Assembly (NCBI RefSeq): GCF_019320115.1
Contig: NC_089598.1
Location: 30,505,069-30,569,068, forward strand
DNA from: Miscanthus floridulus
Lineage: Eukaryota; Streptophyta; Magnoliopsida; Poales; Poaceae
DNA length: 64,000 bases
Reading direction: 5' to 3'
Part shown: positions 34,824-46,565 of the stretch, in pieces
Numbering within the stretch: position 1 is the first letter of the stretch
How the letters are laid out: the number at the start of each line of letters is the position of its first letter
Position numbers and translations under genes: made by a program
The notes under the pieces: generated by a model
Seen by the model: only the letters and a program-made list of their open reading frames with translations
Told to the model about the DNA's origin: nothing
Databases searched by the model: none

Positions 34824-35036
34824 AGGCCTTGTTCACTTTGCTAATTTTTTGAACTCGATGAATAGTATTATTTTCGTCTTATTTGGTAAATATTGTCCAA
34901 TTGTGGATTAACTAGGCTCAAAAGATTCATCTCGTGATTTCCAACTAAACTGTGTAATTAGTTTTTTTTTATCTATATTTAATACTTCATGTAAGCGGCT
35001 AAAAATTTATGTGATGGAGAGAGAATGAAAAAACTT
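34824..35036. mobile_element. MITE relic C, same family, just downstream of KRP
   Basis: Starts GGCCTTGTTCACTTTGC and ends GAGAGAATGAAAAAACTTA; the body is ACTAGGCTCAAAAGATTCAT. It ends about 90 bp past the KRP stop codon, so it may lie in that gene's 3' untranslated or terminator region. Confidence 0.6.
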
Positions 35037-35127
35037 AATTTGGATGGCCGCCAGGCCTTCGTTTTCCTGCGCCACCGTCGCTTTCCGGCTCCAGCTTTAC
35101 GCTTTCCGGCGGGCGCGCACGTCGTCG

Positions 35128-36299
35128 TCAACCGCTGGCCACCGGGGTCCATTCGTACCGGCCGGCGCCGAGCGGCAGCCCGCGTTCGACGTCGAAGTTG
35201 TACCTGTGTGGGACAAGAGAGCCCGAAATTAGCGCCCACGGCGGCACGCCCTGGTGTTGGGAGTTGGGACTCGGGAGTCTTGACGACGACCGCCATCGCC
35301 GGACGAAATGCGCGCACGAGGCAGCGGCGGACGACGGTGTGCAGTGAATTAATCCCACTTACTTGGCTGCGAAGCGTTCGGCCTGCGCCTTCTCCGCGGC
35401 CCCGAAGAACTCCTCGATCTCTCCTGTCGGTGGCATTCTTGCTCTTCTGCAAGCCACCGCGGTCGTTGTCGCGGTGGTGGCCAAAGCCGTCCGACCAAGG
35501 TGGCGCTTTGGGTCGTCGTCCGTGGCCTGACTCCACTCCTCGTCGCTGAGATCTACCGGTGGCCGGCTCGACGGCGTAGTCTCCCTCCTGAATTACGAGA
35601 ATTATTCATGGGGAAATAATAATCGTGAAAATAAAAGCGGCAAGGATGCTGAATTCCCGGGAATTCAGGAGGAGCGCAGCACAGCTCACCTCTCGCGGCC
35701 GCACCCGGCCGAGTCGCTGACGACGCTCTCGACGTCGCACTCGCAGTCCTCGTGTGCCTGCAGTAAGACCAAGAAACCGCAATCAGAATGGATAATTCAG
35801 CGGTGCCATGTGTGAATTGTAAATTGTAAATGGCTAAGCTAGGGCTCCCGAGCCCACCCACCTCCTCCGCTTCGCCACCGCTCGTCTCCCTAGCCGGCGC
35901 CATTGCCAGGACGACGTCCACCGAAGACGCCGTGCTGGAGCACATCCCTGCGACCTCCACCACCGGCTCCCCGGAAGGTACAGACCGCTGTACCCCCACC
36001 GCAGGCAACGGCGGCACCGGACACTGCACGTCCCCCGCGGACATGAACAGCCTCCTGCTCCGCAGCTGCAGATAGCAGCACCCTGGCGATGCCCCGCCGC
36101 CGTTCCCACGGACCGCCGCCTCGGCCTCGGCCTCCGCACGCGCTGTCGCCTGCTTCCTCGGCCTCTTCGGCGCCGGTGCCTCCGCCGCGGCCCCAGCAGC
36201 AGCCGCATTCGCGACGGCCGCGGAGCGGGCACGCGTCCTCACGCCGAGCTCCACGGCCGGCGTCCTCCCCACGCTGCGCTTCCTCATGTACTTCCCCAT
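35128..36299 (-). CDS. KRP: KRP/ICK cyclin-dependent-kinase inhibitor, four exons, intact
   Basis: Exons 35862-36299, 35690-35757, 35363-35587 and 35128-35203 join in frame with GT-AG borders (438, 68, 225 and 76 nt) to give 268 residues plus stop. The ATG at 36297-36299 was chosen because MGKYMRK is the conserved KRP N-terminus. In order come GVRTRARS (about residue 19), CYLQLRSRRLFM (about 74), RRETTPSSRPP just after exon 3 begins, and the CDK/cyclin-binding C-terminus with EIEEFFGAAEKAQAERF and KYNFDVERGLPLGAGRYEW. The family binds CDKA-cyclin D complexes in the nucleus and slows the cell cycle or promotes endoreduplication. The gene lies alone between transposons and shows no damage. Which paralogue it is cannot be decided by eye. 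Confidence 0.93.
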
Positions 36300-36563
36300 C
36301 CGGGACTCTGGGCAAAGCAAAGACCCTTCCTTGTCCCTTCCCTTCCCTTCCTCTCGCACACGGCGCACGCACGGGAAACGCACGCACAGGCCACCGCGCT
36401 GGTGGCCTCGGGCCTCATTTTTATCTTTCCAGCCACGGTCGACGGGAAGGTGGCCGCCTCCGCCCTCCGGTCAGAGGTGAGTTCCGGATCCGACGGCTGA
36501 GGAACGCCCGAGCCCCACGCGTCGTTACGCGGGGCGGGCAGTTGAGACAACGGACGGCGCAGG

Positions 36564-36565
<2 letters not shown>

Positions 36566-36596
<31 letters not shown>
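36566..36596 (+). repeat. 31-base G homopolymer about 270 bp upstream of the KRP start codon
   Basis: An unbroken G run on the plus strand (C on the KRP sense strand), in an otherwise GC-rich promoter-side region. It could form quadruplex structures; its length is likely variable and error-prone in sequencing. Confidence 0.9.
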
Positions 36597-36799
36597 CTCT
36601 CTCTCTTCCCGTTCCGTGCCGTGCCGTGCCGTTTCCCGACGAAACAGAACGGCATGATTGCTGGATCGGACGGTTGGGCCTTTCGAATTTCGAATTCAGA
36701 GCTCTCGGCCGGCGTCAGGCAGATTGCAATTGCACGCGGGGTGGCGTACTGGCATGGGCGTGCGCTTCCGCATGGCGTACGTGACCGGCCGAGGGGCCG

Positions 36800-39700
36800 A
36801 TGGCTAAAGTTCAAAACGGACGGAAAATCGCTCTACCATTTTTATTTTTATATTTTTAGATGGAAACGAAAGCGGGAGCCAGACAGCCGGGAACGAAAAT
36901 GGTAGCGGGATAAACAGAAATACAAAACAGATAAATACGATAGGAAAATAGACGAAAACGAACAATAAGCGGAAACTTAAGCCGAAACATGTATGCCGCA
37001 TATGATAGCTCAAATACAGAGACCAAAGTGCAATATCATATATCAAATATGCACTAATCACACATAAATATTAGTACAATATCAAATATCTATACATCAC
37101 ACAAATATGAACTATCCATACATCACATGAGACAAGAGACATGACACATCACGTGCTCATAAGTCACAAGTCACAAACAACATGTGTTCAGCACAAAATA
37201 AGCAAACAGCAATACATATGTGTTAACAAACAGAAATTGTAGTAGTCCACCAACACCCATACAACATGTTTATTTAATGGTTCACCAACAGCAGAGCGCA
37301 CACACAGCACCACGGCACATCAGTTTTTCATAGCTCACCATCTTCATTCATTGCATCTGGAGCACTTTGCCCTTCTTCCTATAATTTTCAGCACATATAT
37401 TCATGATTAATTGGAAATATAAGTTTATGTTATTGTCTTTAGCTATTACAGAACTGTTTCAGAAGCCAAGCTAAATACCTCATCATCATCAGTAGTGGGG
37501 GACTAGTACTAACAGATACCGTCTCCGGAGGTGACAGTTCATCCACAATTGTAGGAATGTATTTGGGATCTAAAAAAATCAAAATAAAGACCACATAATA
37601 TTGTACTTTAGATTGATTAGCTTGAAAAATAATATGTGACAATTAGATTGAAGAACTAAGTAAAATATTGCCTTTGCTTGCTACATGTATTCAGTCCTTG
37701 GCGCAAATCAGTGCTGGTACCATCTCAGGATCTAGACGATTACGATGGGGATCAACAACTCGCCTAGCCCCACTAAATGCAGACTCAGAAGCTACTGTTG
37801 ACACTTGTATTGCCATCATATCCCGAGCAATTTGTGCAAGACTTGGATATTTATTTGTATTGTTCTTCCAGTAAGCTAAAATATCAAATGGATTTTGCTT
37901 CAACAATGGCTCTGTCATGTATTTGTCTAACTCATTTACTTCATTTCTATCAGGCCCATAATCATCATATAAGAAACTCTCAAGTTCAGCATCTTGACTC
38001 TCATGATCTGTTGGGCTGACCAATTCATTTGCACTCACAACACCCTTTGCCTTTGACGATTCAGGTGTAGAGGTAGCATAAGACTTATACAAGTCCTTGA
38101 GAACACTAATAAATTCATCAAGTTTAATTTGAAAGTAGTCACCATAGAACTTTCTCATGTAATACTCTACAAGTTTGTGCTTATATCTTGGATCAAGGAA
38201 GCATGCTACAATAAGAGCAGTATTGGAAGAAGTCCAATATTTCTCAAAATTTTCACTCATAGATTTGGCCATTTCTCTAATAATCAAATTTGGACTATAT
38301 GACAATTTATCTAGCAGCTCTTTTATCTCACGAAAACCTCTATAGAACATATTTGCAGTTGGATATGAAGTACCAGATAACAGTACAGTAAGATCATAAA
38401 ACTTTTTTAAGCACTGAGAAACTGTTACAACCATCTTCTATTTATCATTAGTAGGAGAAATTTACTTATACTTACTGCGATTTGTTGTCTTTAGCCTTAA
38501 GAAAGCAGGCTTGTAATGCAAGACATCCCTTAGCATCAAATATGTTGAGTTCCACCTGGTTGTAACATCAAGCTGAATGCTATTTGAAGTATCCAACCCA
38601 CACTCTCTTGCACACTTTATGAGTTCCTCCCGTTGCAAGGAAGAACCATTTACAGCCAGTGCTAATGATTTCATCTTCCCAAGAGCTTTGTTAATAACAG
38701 CTAGCCCATCCCTAGCAACTAAGTTGAGAATGTGATATGCACATCTAATATGAAAAAACGCGCCATCACAAACTAAAGACGCATTACCATTCTCTGTAAG
38801 GTCATCAATTAAATCAGTAACAACCACCAAGTTATTTGATGCGTTGTCCAAAGTCAAGGCAAATAATTTCTTCTCAACAAACCACTTAACCATGACTTCA
38901 GTAAAAACCTCAGCCAACTTGTGACCAGTATGTGGTCCCTCTACTTGAAAGAAAGTTGTTATTCTCTTCTGAATATGCCAATTATTATCTATCCAATGTA
39001 TGGTGACACTCATATAAGACTTGTTTTGACATGATGTCCATATGTCCATGGTAGTACTAAAATGACATGTGACTGTTTTCAAATATGTATATAACTTCTC
39101 CTTCTCAGCTAGATATATATCCATTATTTCCTTTTCTAGCAGTGATTCTAGACTTCAATGGAAAGCTAGGCCGCAAAGACTTGACAAATTCAACAAAATA
39201 AGTCATACTCAACAATATTGAAAGGATACTCATGCAAGATTATTGCCAAATATATTTTTTTCACACTGGCCTCTTGATCATACCTGTAGGGTTGTATTGT
39301 TGTGACATCTTTCCCATTATCATTTTCCGTCTTGAGTTGTAGCTGCCCCTTTACAATGCTATGTGATGACTTTAGATGGTTCTTGAATCCAGTAGTGTCA
39401 TTGCTACACTCAGCTCTATACTTCATATTGCAATTTGGGAAGTCGCAAAAACCCCATATTAGCTGCTCATATTTCTTTCCATTCACCTCGACTACCACCT
39501 TTTTCTTGGTAAAATAGTTCCACACCTCTGATGTGCACTTTTTCTGCCTCTTCCCTTTACCAGGAGTAACTTCATCTGCCACTCCATCATCATCATCATC
39601 ATCAACAACAACAACAATATCTACGGCACATTCAGCACCTTGCCCCTGTCTCTACGCGTCACTACCATCAATACCTGGTTGTTGTCCTCGTGTTTCTGCT

Positions 39701-40500
39701 GGTGTGCCAGTGTCACTATCAGTGCCAGTGCCACTACCACTAAGTGAAATTTCATGAGTACTCTTTGCTGCTGAAGATGAAGACCCAGACACAAGTGCCC
39801 CCTTACTAGCAACATCACTTGCTTTCCTCTTGGACCCTATCAATTAGTTAAAATGCAACTTGTATTAATTTCTACTTTGTTTGCAACCGAGAACCTAGAG
39901 TAAAGACTACAAATCCAAGAACCTAGAGTCCGAGAGGAGGTTTACCTGAAACTGAAATAGATCCGCTCGTGCTGCCTTTGACAGAGGGAGGTAGCACCGG
40001 CGGTTCTGGAAGACGAAGGTAGCTCGACAGGCTCAGGTGCTTTTCAGGTAGCATGGAGCCACCACATCAGCAGGACAGAGAGTCAGGGACAGCAGAGGGT
40101 CAAAGGGCACGACAGAGTGCGGACAGGGAAGTGGTGACAGCCGGACTGGGGAGGCAGCGTCGGCATCGCTGCACCGACGCCGAGGGGAGACGAGTCGTGA
40201 CTCTCGCAGAGTCTGCGCTCTGCGGGTGCGGTGCGTGGAACGGGGGAGGGCGGCGGAGACGCGGAGTGCGGCGCGGGTGCGGCTGGCTGGAGCTAGATAG
40301 CGATAGGATAGGGTTTGCGTATTTTGGGCAACATTGGGCTTCTAGGCTGTGTTGGGCTGCCTATCACGGATCGATGAAAAACAGGATGCAAAACGGGATA
40401 TCCCGGTCAAAAATGGGATTCCGCAAATATGGACGAACAAACGCACCACCGTTTTTGGTCCCGCTCCTATTTTACACCGTCCTGTTTTTGGCCCCGTTTC
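36800..40500 (-). mobile_element. Ac-like hAT transposon, defective
   Basis: A BED zinc-finger hAT transposase lies on the minus strand, flanked by sequence rich in AAAACGG/CCGTTTT-type motifs on both sides (AAAACGGACGGAAAAT near 36815, and GTTTTTGGCCCCGTTTCCG near 40482), as at the ends of Ac-like elements. Exact terminal repeats and an 8-bp target duplication could not be fixed, so the borders are approximate. 36830-37690 and 39845-40480 contain no other gene. Confidence 0.7.
37691..39843 (-). pseudogene. hAT transposase with BED finger, DUF4413 and hAT dimerisation region
   Basis: Starts at 39843 (MIGSKRKASDV), with an in-frame TAG at 39652-39654. The BED finger is at about 39300-39520 (C-x4-C and H-x4-H visible in WGFCDFPNCNMKYR and HLKSSH). 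Two single-base indels, near 39205 and near 39135, break the frame before the catalytic core (TTMDIWTS, FALTLDNASNN, CAYHILNLVARDGL, TRWNSTYLML). An intron at about 38428-38468 joins to the last exon 37691-38434, which carries ILAYWKNNTNKYPSLAQIARD and ASESAFSGA, the dimerisation signature. Intact relatives cut and paste hAT elements. This copy cannot make a full protein. Confidence 0.88.
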
Positions 40501-40507
40501 CGTTCAT

Positions 40508-40622
40508 AAGCCTATTCGCTTAGTTGTAAACGATCGTAAATTTCTAGCAAGAAAAGTATTTTTCTCTCACACCAAACTAGCCAGCAGTAATATACGATCG
40601 TTTTAGCCCCAGCCGAATAGGC
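40508..40622. mobile_element. MITE, TGTTCG family variant with CCTATTCG ends
   Basis: Inverted ends GCCTATTCGCTTAG and CCAGCCGAATAGGC, inner pair AACGATCGTAAATTTC and ATATACGATCGTTTTAG, and core TTTTTCTCTCACACCAAAC. It sits against the right side of the hAT element. Confidence 0.7.
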
Positions 40623-41306
40623 AGAAGATTTATCGCGTGTGTTTTCAACTTTACCCATGGCCCATAGCAAGCTCATGCACCGCGAGTAAATGCTGCCACG
40701 TGCATCCTCGCAACCGTGCGGCCTCGCCTAGCCGTTTGTTTCCGTGCCGTCTTGCGACGCGCTGACGACCAACGAGTGTGCTCGTGCGAGCCTTCGCTCT
40801 TCCGATTCCGCCCTCCGCCGCCGTACCCCAGCCGCGCGTGGCTTGTGGTCGTGCGCATTACCGTTACAAAATTTTCGTCTGCCATTCCGGCCGGACACGG
40901 TACGAAGTAGGAACAAGAGTTGTTTTTATTTCTTGCGACATGCTTAAGGCCTCGATCGTTTAAGGTCATTCCTGTCAGGGATGATTCCTGAGGATGGCTG
41001 TCCTATACAAATTATATAAGTGTTCCGGTCAGGAACGGTTCCAGGACGTCGTTATCTGGGAACGGAACGTGTCCTAAGTGCCCTAAGTGTTCTGATAAAG
41101 AAATTCGGCCCATCACATTTTACCGAAAGCTACTCGTAGACGACAAGTAACCAACAATATTGGCCCTGTTAGCTTAAGCTACTTTTCAGCTATAGAATAA
41201 TATTTTCTCTCATAATATTTTAGTATAAACATCAACATAAATCAAATTTCGGCATAAGCGAACGGGACCAATGATCGTGCGACGACAGGAGTAGGTGGCT
41301 CGTGTC
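40623..41306. other. Intergenic, no gene; one MITE relic
   Basis: 40680-40910 is GC-rich with overlapping open frames on both strands that match nothing known. 41163-41273 is a MITE relic (GGCCCTGTTAGCTTAAGC on the left, AAGCGAACGGGACC on the right). 40970-41090 has GTTCCGGTCAGGAACGG-type inverted words, possibly another small element. Confidence 0.4.
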
Positions 41307-42157
41307 CACCGGCGGAGCCACCCATTGGCCATAGTGGGCTCCGGCCCCCCCTTGCCCTGTAAAAAAAATGAGGATATATGCTGCGAGATGGGAACAGAGC
41401 ATGAACAAGTCCTTAAAGAGTAGTTAGACGTAGGATTCTAATAAACATAGACTAATAAATTTCCTCGTTATGCCTCGCGACTCGATGACTTGCGTGACCT
41501 GGGCACAACTCAGTCAACACTGAACTGAGTCCTTGCCACCGAGTTACCCTGGGAGACTCGTGGCGCATGGAGTCCTCGCCCCAAGGCTTAGTGTCCGCCC
41601 ATTTAGTGCGCCTTGTTTCTTGTGACCTTTCGGGGATTTGAAATATGTGTCATTATACCTCTGGCTGAGGTACGTATGTACCCTTACTCGGGTATTGGTC
41701 ACTCCTCTTCCGTACAAAAAAAATAGTTTAGCTTTTTGTGGTGTTTGCTACAGCTTCTTGCCATTTCTGCTACCGGAGCCGTGTCAAATAGCCCATTAGC
41801 CCACGGTTAGAAGCACGGACAGAGCTACGTGGGGCCAAACTGGGTCTTGCCCCTCTTGTTCCGGCTATATCACTCTGGAGGTTTGCATGTCACTGCATGC
41901 ATGCAATTAATTCATGCCTCTCTCGTACCATGCTTGCTAATGCTGATGAGTGGATCACAACTTACAAGTATATAAATCCGCACATTGTTCATTCTTGTTT
42001 GATAGAATTCCAATTGTTCATTGCAGTCTATATAGATAGAACTTGAAAAAATAAAAATTTTCCACAGAATTCTAATTGTCTATACTACTATTAATAAATA
42101 CTGTAGCAGTGTAGCTTTGAATTAGCCCCCTACACATTCACGCAAGTTCCGCCACTG
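41307..42157. mobile_element. Non-autonomous hAT element, 851 bp
   Basis: An exact 8-bp target duplication CTCGTGTC flanks it (41299-41306 and 42158-42165). Ends CACCGGCGGAGCC and, reverse complemented, CAGTGGCGGAACT share the hAT-like CAnnGGCGGA pattern. There is no open frame of note. The same end type is found on the small element at 46566-46766. Confidence 0.8.
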
Positions 42158-43106
42158 CTCGTGTCTCAAACGCTCGGAGCATGCATGTACCCGCACTGCA
42201 CGTACTCACCTCGCGTCTTGTGCTGCGCCTAGAATCTAGATGCCTGGCTAGTGGGTAGTACACAGGCCGTTGGGCTGCAAGGTGGCAGCAGCTGCGTGTC
42301 CGTGGCGACAACGCCGTCCGTCCGGCCACGTCTGCCTGGCGCGTAGGAGGGGCAGGGCAGAGGCCAGAGGCACGAGCGGGTCGCGCGCGTGGCGTCCCGG
42401 CCGAATTTTTTACTATTGTTCAAAAGTTTCTCACAAATAGACATCTGGCAGAAAGAATTCTGAATATGGACCCTTGGCTCGGCGCCACGGTCACTCGCGC
42501 CGAGCTCCTGGGCACCGGGAAATAGCCTGCCAGGGGGCTCGGCGCCGTAGAGCTTGACGCCGAACTCGGTGCCACAGTGAATGGCGTTGAGACACCTGCA
42601 TTTAACCCAGCCTACACTTCTTCCCCGAGCGTTCTTCTTCTTATTTCTCCTCCCTCTTGGGTTTTTCTCTCGCCACTTTCACCATACCTCACGAATCGAC
42701 ATATTGGACCTTGAAAACCTTGATTTGATCCGTAGATCTTCGAGAGTAAGGTATACTCGCTGACCTCCTTGTTTTTTTCGCATCGATTCGGTACATATTA
42801 GTCGGATTTTTGAACCTAAGAATCGTCATCACTTAGGGTTTCATTGTATCCCTCAATATATGTATTATACAACCGTAGGTTGATTCCAAGGCATGGAAAA
42901 AGCTAGCAAACCAAGCCGCATGTAGTTATGTTATGGGTTCATTGTTGTGGATGAAATGAGAAACCCTAGATTTAGGGTATAATGTTAACTGCTTTTGGTT
43001 CTTAGAACAAAATTAGTTGTATTGTAGTTATGATTCTCATTGATATTTTTTGGTGATGTTTTTATTTATGTTTGTTAAATTACATCCATTTTGTTAGATG
43101 CAATAA

Positions 43107-44366
43107 ATGTTTTGGGAGGAGTTTTGGCGAAAACGGGGTCGTCCTCGAGAATTATACCCCGACGCGTCTAGCAAAGATGCCCCCGTTCCTCCTGACCTTC
43201 CTGTCCCTAACTGTGACTGTGGTTTCCCGATCCATGTTTTTCAATCGAAACATCCGGACACAGCAGCGCGTTGCTTCTACACATGTAGTCGGTTTAATGT
43301 AAGAAATTGTTTGTACTATCATTTTTCTTTATTTGTTTAAGTATGGTACTAATATTTTGTTGAAATCTCGTTGTGTAGGACCATGAGAGGTGCTTTTTTT
43401 TTCAGTGGATCGATGGTGTAGACAAGTTTGATCCTAGGTACCTCTTTTTCGACGATTGGTTTAGAGGGAGACATCCACGTGAGCACTTCAAGCGGTGGGT
43501 TCCACCCCCCCTAACCCTCCGGCAATAACGGCTAAGGTGAAGCACCTAGCCGCAGTTAGACGACTCGAGGAACCTCCTCTGTGCGATTGCGGAGATCGAG
43601 CTGTGATAAACCCTGAGAATACGTTGGAGTTTGTGTGTCCAAACAAGCATGAAGTAAGTGCAAAGTGTATGTGTTAAAATCTTGAGCTATATGTGTTCAT
43701 ATACTAATGTCTCATTATTTAGGTGTATTCAATGGCGAAGTGTCGTTTCAAGGAGTGGTTGTATGGTCCTAAGAACCAATGGCCGGAAGAACCGCGGAGG
43801 GTTAAGGAAAAGAAGAAAGAACGGGTAATCTACAAAGCACCTCCTGTCATGTGCGAATGTGGTGTAAAATCCAACTATGGCCTAGTCCCTTCGGAGCTTG
43901 GAATATGTCATTATTGCGGCCATATGATTGAGTATGATGAGGTTCGTTATTTTTCTGGTAAACGTGAAATCGTATTTTGTTTGTTTTGCTAAGACATATA
44001 TGATATAATATTTCTTTTGAACAGAGCACTAGGAAATGCAGTTGGGAATGTTATGATGGTCAAGCTAAGTTTTTGGATGAACTGAAGAAGAGGCAAGTAA
44101 TTGCACGGAAGAGGGGATATGGACCTGACTACGTCAACCTATTCGTTAAACATCACAAAGAAAAGATGTGTGAGTTTGCTAGACAGCGTGGTATTTGTAA
44201 CCCGATCGATGTTGGGCTTAACAAATGGGGATTGGAGAGGCGGACGACGTTAGAGAAGGAGAGGGCAAGGAATGAGGCAAGGGAGGAGACAAGAGTACAG
44301 ATGCATGTCTTGAACGAGCATGTTGCTACATTATGTGCCAGTGAGGCCGATCGATGTTGGGCTTAA
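43107..44366 (+). pseudogene. Transposon-borne GRF-type zinc-finger gene, four exons, frameshifted
   Basis: Exons at 43107-43298, 43379-about 43652, about 43724-43940 and about 44026-44366. Exon 1 has the GRF-type pattern CDCGFPIHVF with RCFYTCSRF, and exon 2 continues CFFFQWIDGVD. A second Cys-rich set is CDCGDRAV/VCPNKHE, and a third is CECGVKSNYG/CHYCGH. The last exon is Lys/Arg/Glu-rich, likely helical. A run of seven Cs at about 43504-43510 is where the frame slips: upstream reads into a stop, while downstream coding (AAVRRLEEPPLCDCGDRAV) is in another frame. Similar genes are common inside grass MULEs; their function is unknown. Confidence 0.7.
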
Positions 44367-44493
44367 TAAATGGGGATTGGAAAGGCGGACGACGTTAAAG
44401 GAGGAGAGGGCAAGAAATGAGGCAAGGGAGGAGACAAGAGTACAGATGCAGGTCTTGAACGAGCATGTTGCTACATTATGTGCCAGATGCGGG
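44204..44493 (+). repeat. 145-bp tandem duplication in the last exon of the GRF gene
   Basis: GATCGATGTTGGGCTTAA begins at 44204 and again at 44349, and the following 130 bases are nearly identical (one change turns an AAC codon into a stop-creating AATAA context). The second copy runs directly into the right inverted repeat. Confidence 0.88.
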
Positions 44494-45799
44494 CGCGGCG
44501 CGGGCGGGCGTGGCGCGGCGCAGGCGGGCGCGGCGAGGGCGGGCGGGCGCGGTGGTGCGGGCGCGGCGGTGGAGCGGCGACGGCGCGGGCAGGGGCAAGA
44601 TGGAGAAGAAGAAAGGCCGGGGCGACAGATATTTAGGGGGCTCGGCGCCAAGATCTACGGCGCCGAGCTCGGCGCCAAGATGTACGGCGCCGAGCTCGGC
44701 GCCATTCACTATGGTGCCGAGCCCCCTGGTAGGCCATTTCCCCGTGCCCAGGAGCTCGGCGCCAGTGACCGTGGCGCCGAGCTCGGCGCCACTCACTCTG
44801 GCGCCGAGCCAAGGGTCCATTTCCGGAATTCTTTCCGCTAGGGGTCTATTTGTGAGAAACTTTCGAAAAAAGGGCCAAATAGTAAAAAATTCGGTCGTCC
44901 CGGTCCCGGCTCGCAGTTAACTCCGGTCGCTGCAGTGCATGTGCAGATCCAATGCAATCCAAGTGGAGCGCATGCGGACGTCCGACGCCCCCCGCGTCGT
45001 CGCCGTCGTCCAGGACGAGAGCAAGAGGTTTTCTTGATTTGCTCCGACACTCGTACGTTGCTTGCGTGGCCCACTATACTACTCCTACATGCAACCATGG
45101 AGTAGACGGGTTGGGACGCTGCACACGCTGACATTGGACATGTTCGGCGAGACTTATTGCTGCTGCAGCTAATTTATAGAACTAATTTGTTGTGAGAAAA
45201 AAAACACTATTTTCGTAGCTAAAAAGTAGGACCGATTCTGTCCGATAATCTCAAACGAACGTGGCCATTGTTGGGCTGCGTATGCGAAAGTGTGTGCACG
45301 TGACCGTATTGTCCCTTCATTGTCCGCGCGCCAACCGCATCAATGCTCGATCTAACAAATCCGGAAGAGTGTGACTTCTTGTAATCATCAAACACCTTGC
45401 TCGTGATCTCTTTATTCTCAAGCAAACTCCAAATGACTTCTGCGGCGAAGAAACTTCTATGCGCACGGGAGATTTTACGTTAACGAAAGGTTCCTCGCCC
45501 CCAAGAGTGTCCTCAACTGATGGTGTAGTGCCATTGTGAGGATTTAAAGTCGTTTAATTTCTTCAGGTGCTTGTCGCTGTCTTAATTTCTACATATTTTG
45601 CCTTGAGTTAAATGCATGGGTGGTCCATCAAAATACGCTCTAGTTTCACTTAGATTCATCAACTCTGAAAGTGGGTTTTTGGGTCCATAATTTTTGTTAG
45701 TGGCGCATTTCTAACCTATACCCTTTGTTTCAATTTTTTAACCGACGTGGTTGTCCATCGTGGCGTCCGGGTTAGATTTGGCGGGAGAGCGTCGGCCGC

Positions 45800-46198
45800 C
45801 TAGTCCATGTTGCTGGCCTCGGGGAGTCCTAGCTTCTTGAGCACCTCCTGCAGCTCGGCGGCGGAGATGAAGCCGTCGCCGTCGACGTTGAAGACCTTGA
45901 ACGCCTCCCGCATCTCCTCCTCGTCCTCCTCGCCGCCCTTGCCGCCGTCCGCCCCGGCGGCGGCGGCATCGTCCTGCTGGTCCACGAGCGCGCCAAAGAA
46001 GGCGTCCCCGAACACACGGTGGAGCTTGTCGAAGTCCTCGAAGCGTAGGCCCGCGGCGCCATCGGGCACGTAGGCGCCGACGGTGGCGGCCAGGTCGGCG
46101 CGGTCGGCGTCCAGGCCCAGCGCGTCCAACGCCTGCGCCAGCACGTCCACCATGATCTCGCCGTCCCCGTTGCGGTCGAACACGTGGCGGAGGCGCAC
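45800..46198 (-). pseudogene. Captured EF-hand (calmodulin-like) gene copy, left arm
   Basis: A 132-codon frame ending at the stop 45800-45802. The first EF loop is [12 protein letters not shown], in which the usual acidic position 12 is lost. A second, C-terminal loop [12 protein letters not shown] has N in place of the first D. Between them is a Gly/Asp/Glu-rich linker. The N-terminus is truncated by the junction with unrelated sequence near 46200. Inverted copy of 47433-47796. Confidence 0.75.
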
Positions 46199-46565
46199 TG
46201 CGTTCAGGTTCCCGTTGCGGAGCTAGAATGACACCGACGACGTCCCCTTCGCTAGCACCGGCTTCACCACCGCCACCACGCCCTGGTTCATGTCCATCCT
46301 TCAAGCTCGAGGTCGACCTCGGCGTCCAGATTCTCTCGCTCGCCCCTGCTAGTGTGCTTCAGCGGAGCCACGCTCTGGCTGCCCTGTGTTCTCTTCTCTC
46401 CTTTAATTTGTGTGGTGTCAAAATCGCTTCTTTTATTTCGGGAGGAGCGCGAGGACAACGCTGGCTGTTTATAGCAGGGACAGGACCAGCAAGGGGAGGC
46501 AGCAGGGGACGGTCAGACGGAGGAGCAGCAGCCAGTCGCCCGCCGTTGCTGGCTTCGTCTGCTGC

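Larger units (their letters stand above)
42401..44894. mobile_element. Mutator-like element (MULE) with long GC-rich inverted repeats
   Basis: The terminal repeats start CCGAATTTTTTACTATT on both sides and extend with interruptions for about 180-250 bp, sharing AGTTTCTCACAAATAGAC, AAGAATTC and GGACCCTTGGCTCGGCGCCA. The 9-bp target duplication is GCGTCCCGG on the left (42392-42400) and TCGTCCCGG on the right (44895-44903), with one mismatch. The right arm holds three copies of the 18-base perfect palindrome GGCGCCGAGCTCGGCGCC (44659, 44686, 44773). Inside is a GRF-type zinc-finger gene and no mudrA-type transposase. Confidence 0.88.

Noticed and set aside
35025..35549. 174-codon plus-strand frame over the KRP locus
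   Set aside because: Antisense shadow of KRP exons 3 and 4; no independent motif.
45807..46073. Ser/Pro-rich plus-strand frame
   Set aside because: Antisense of the captured EF-hand copy.
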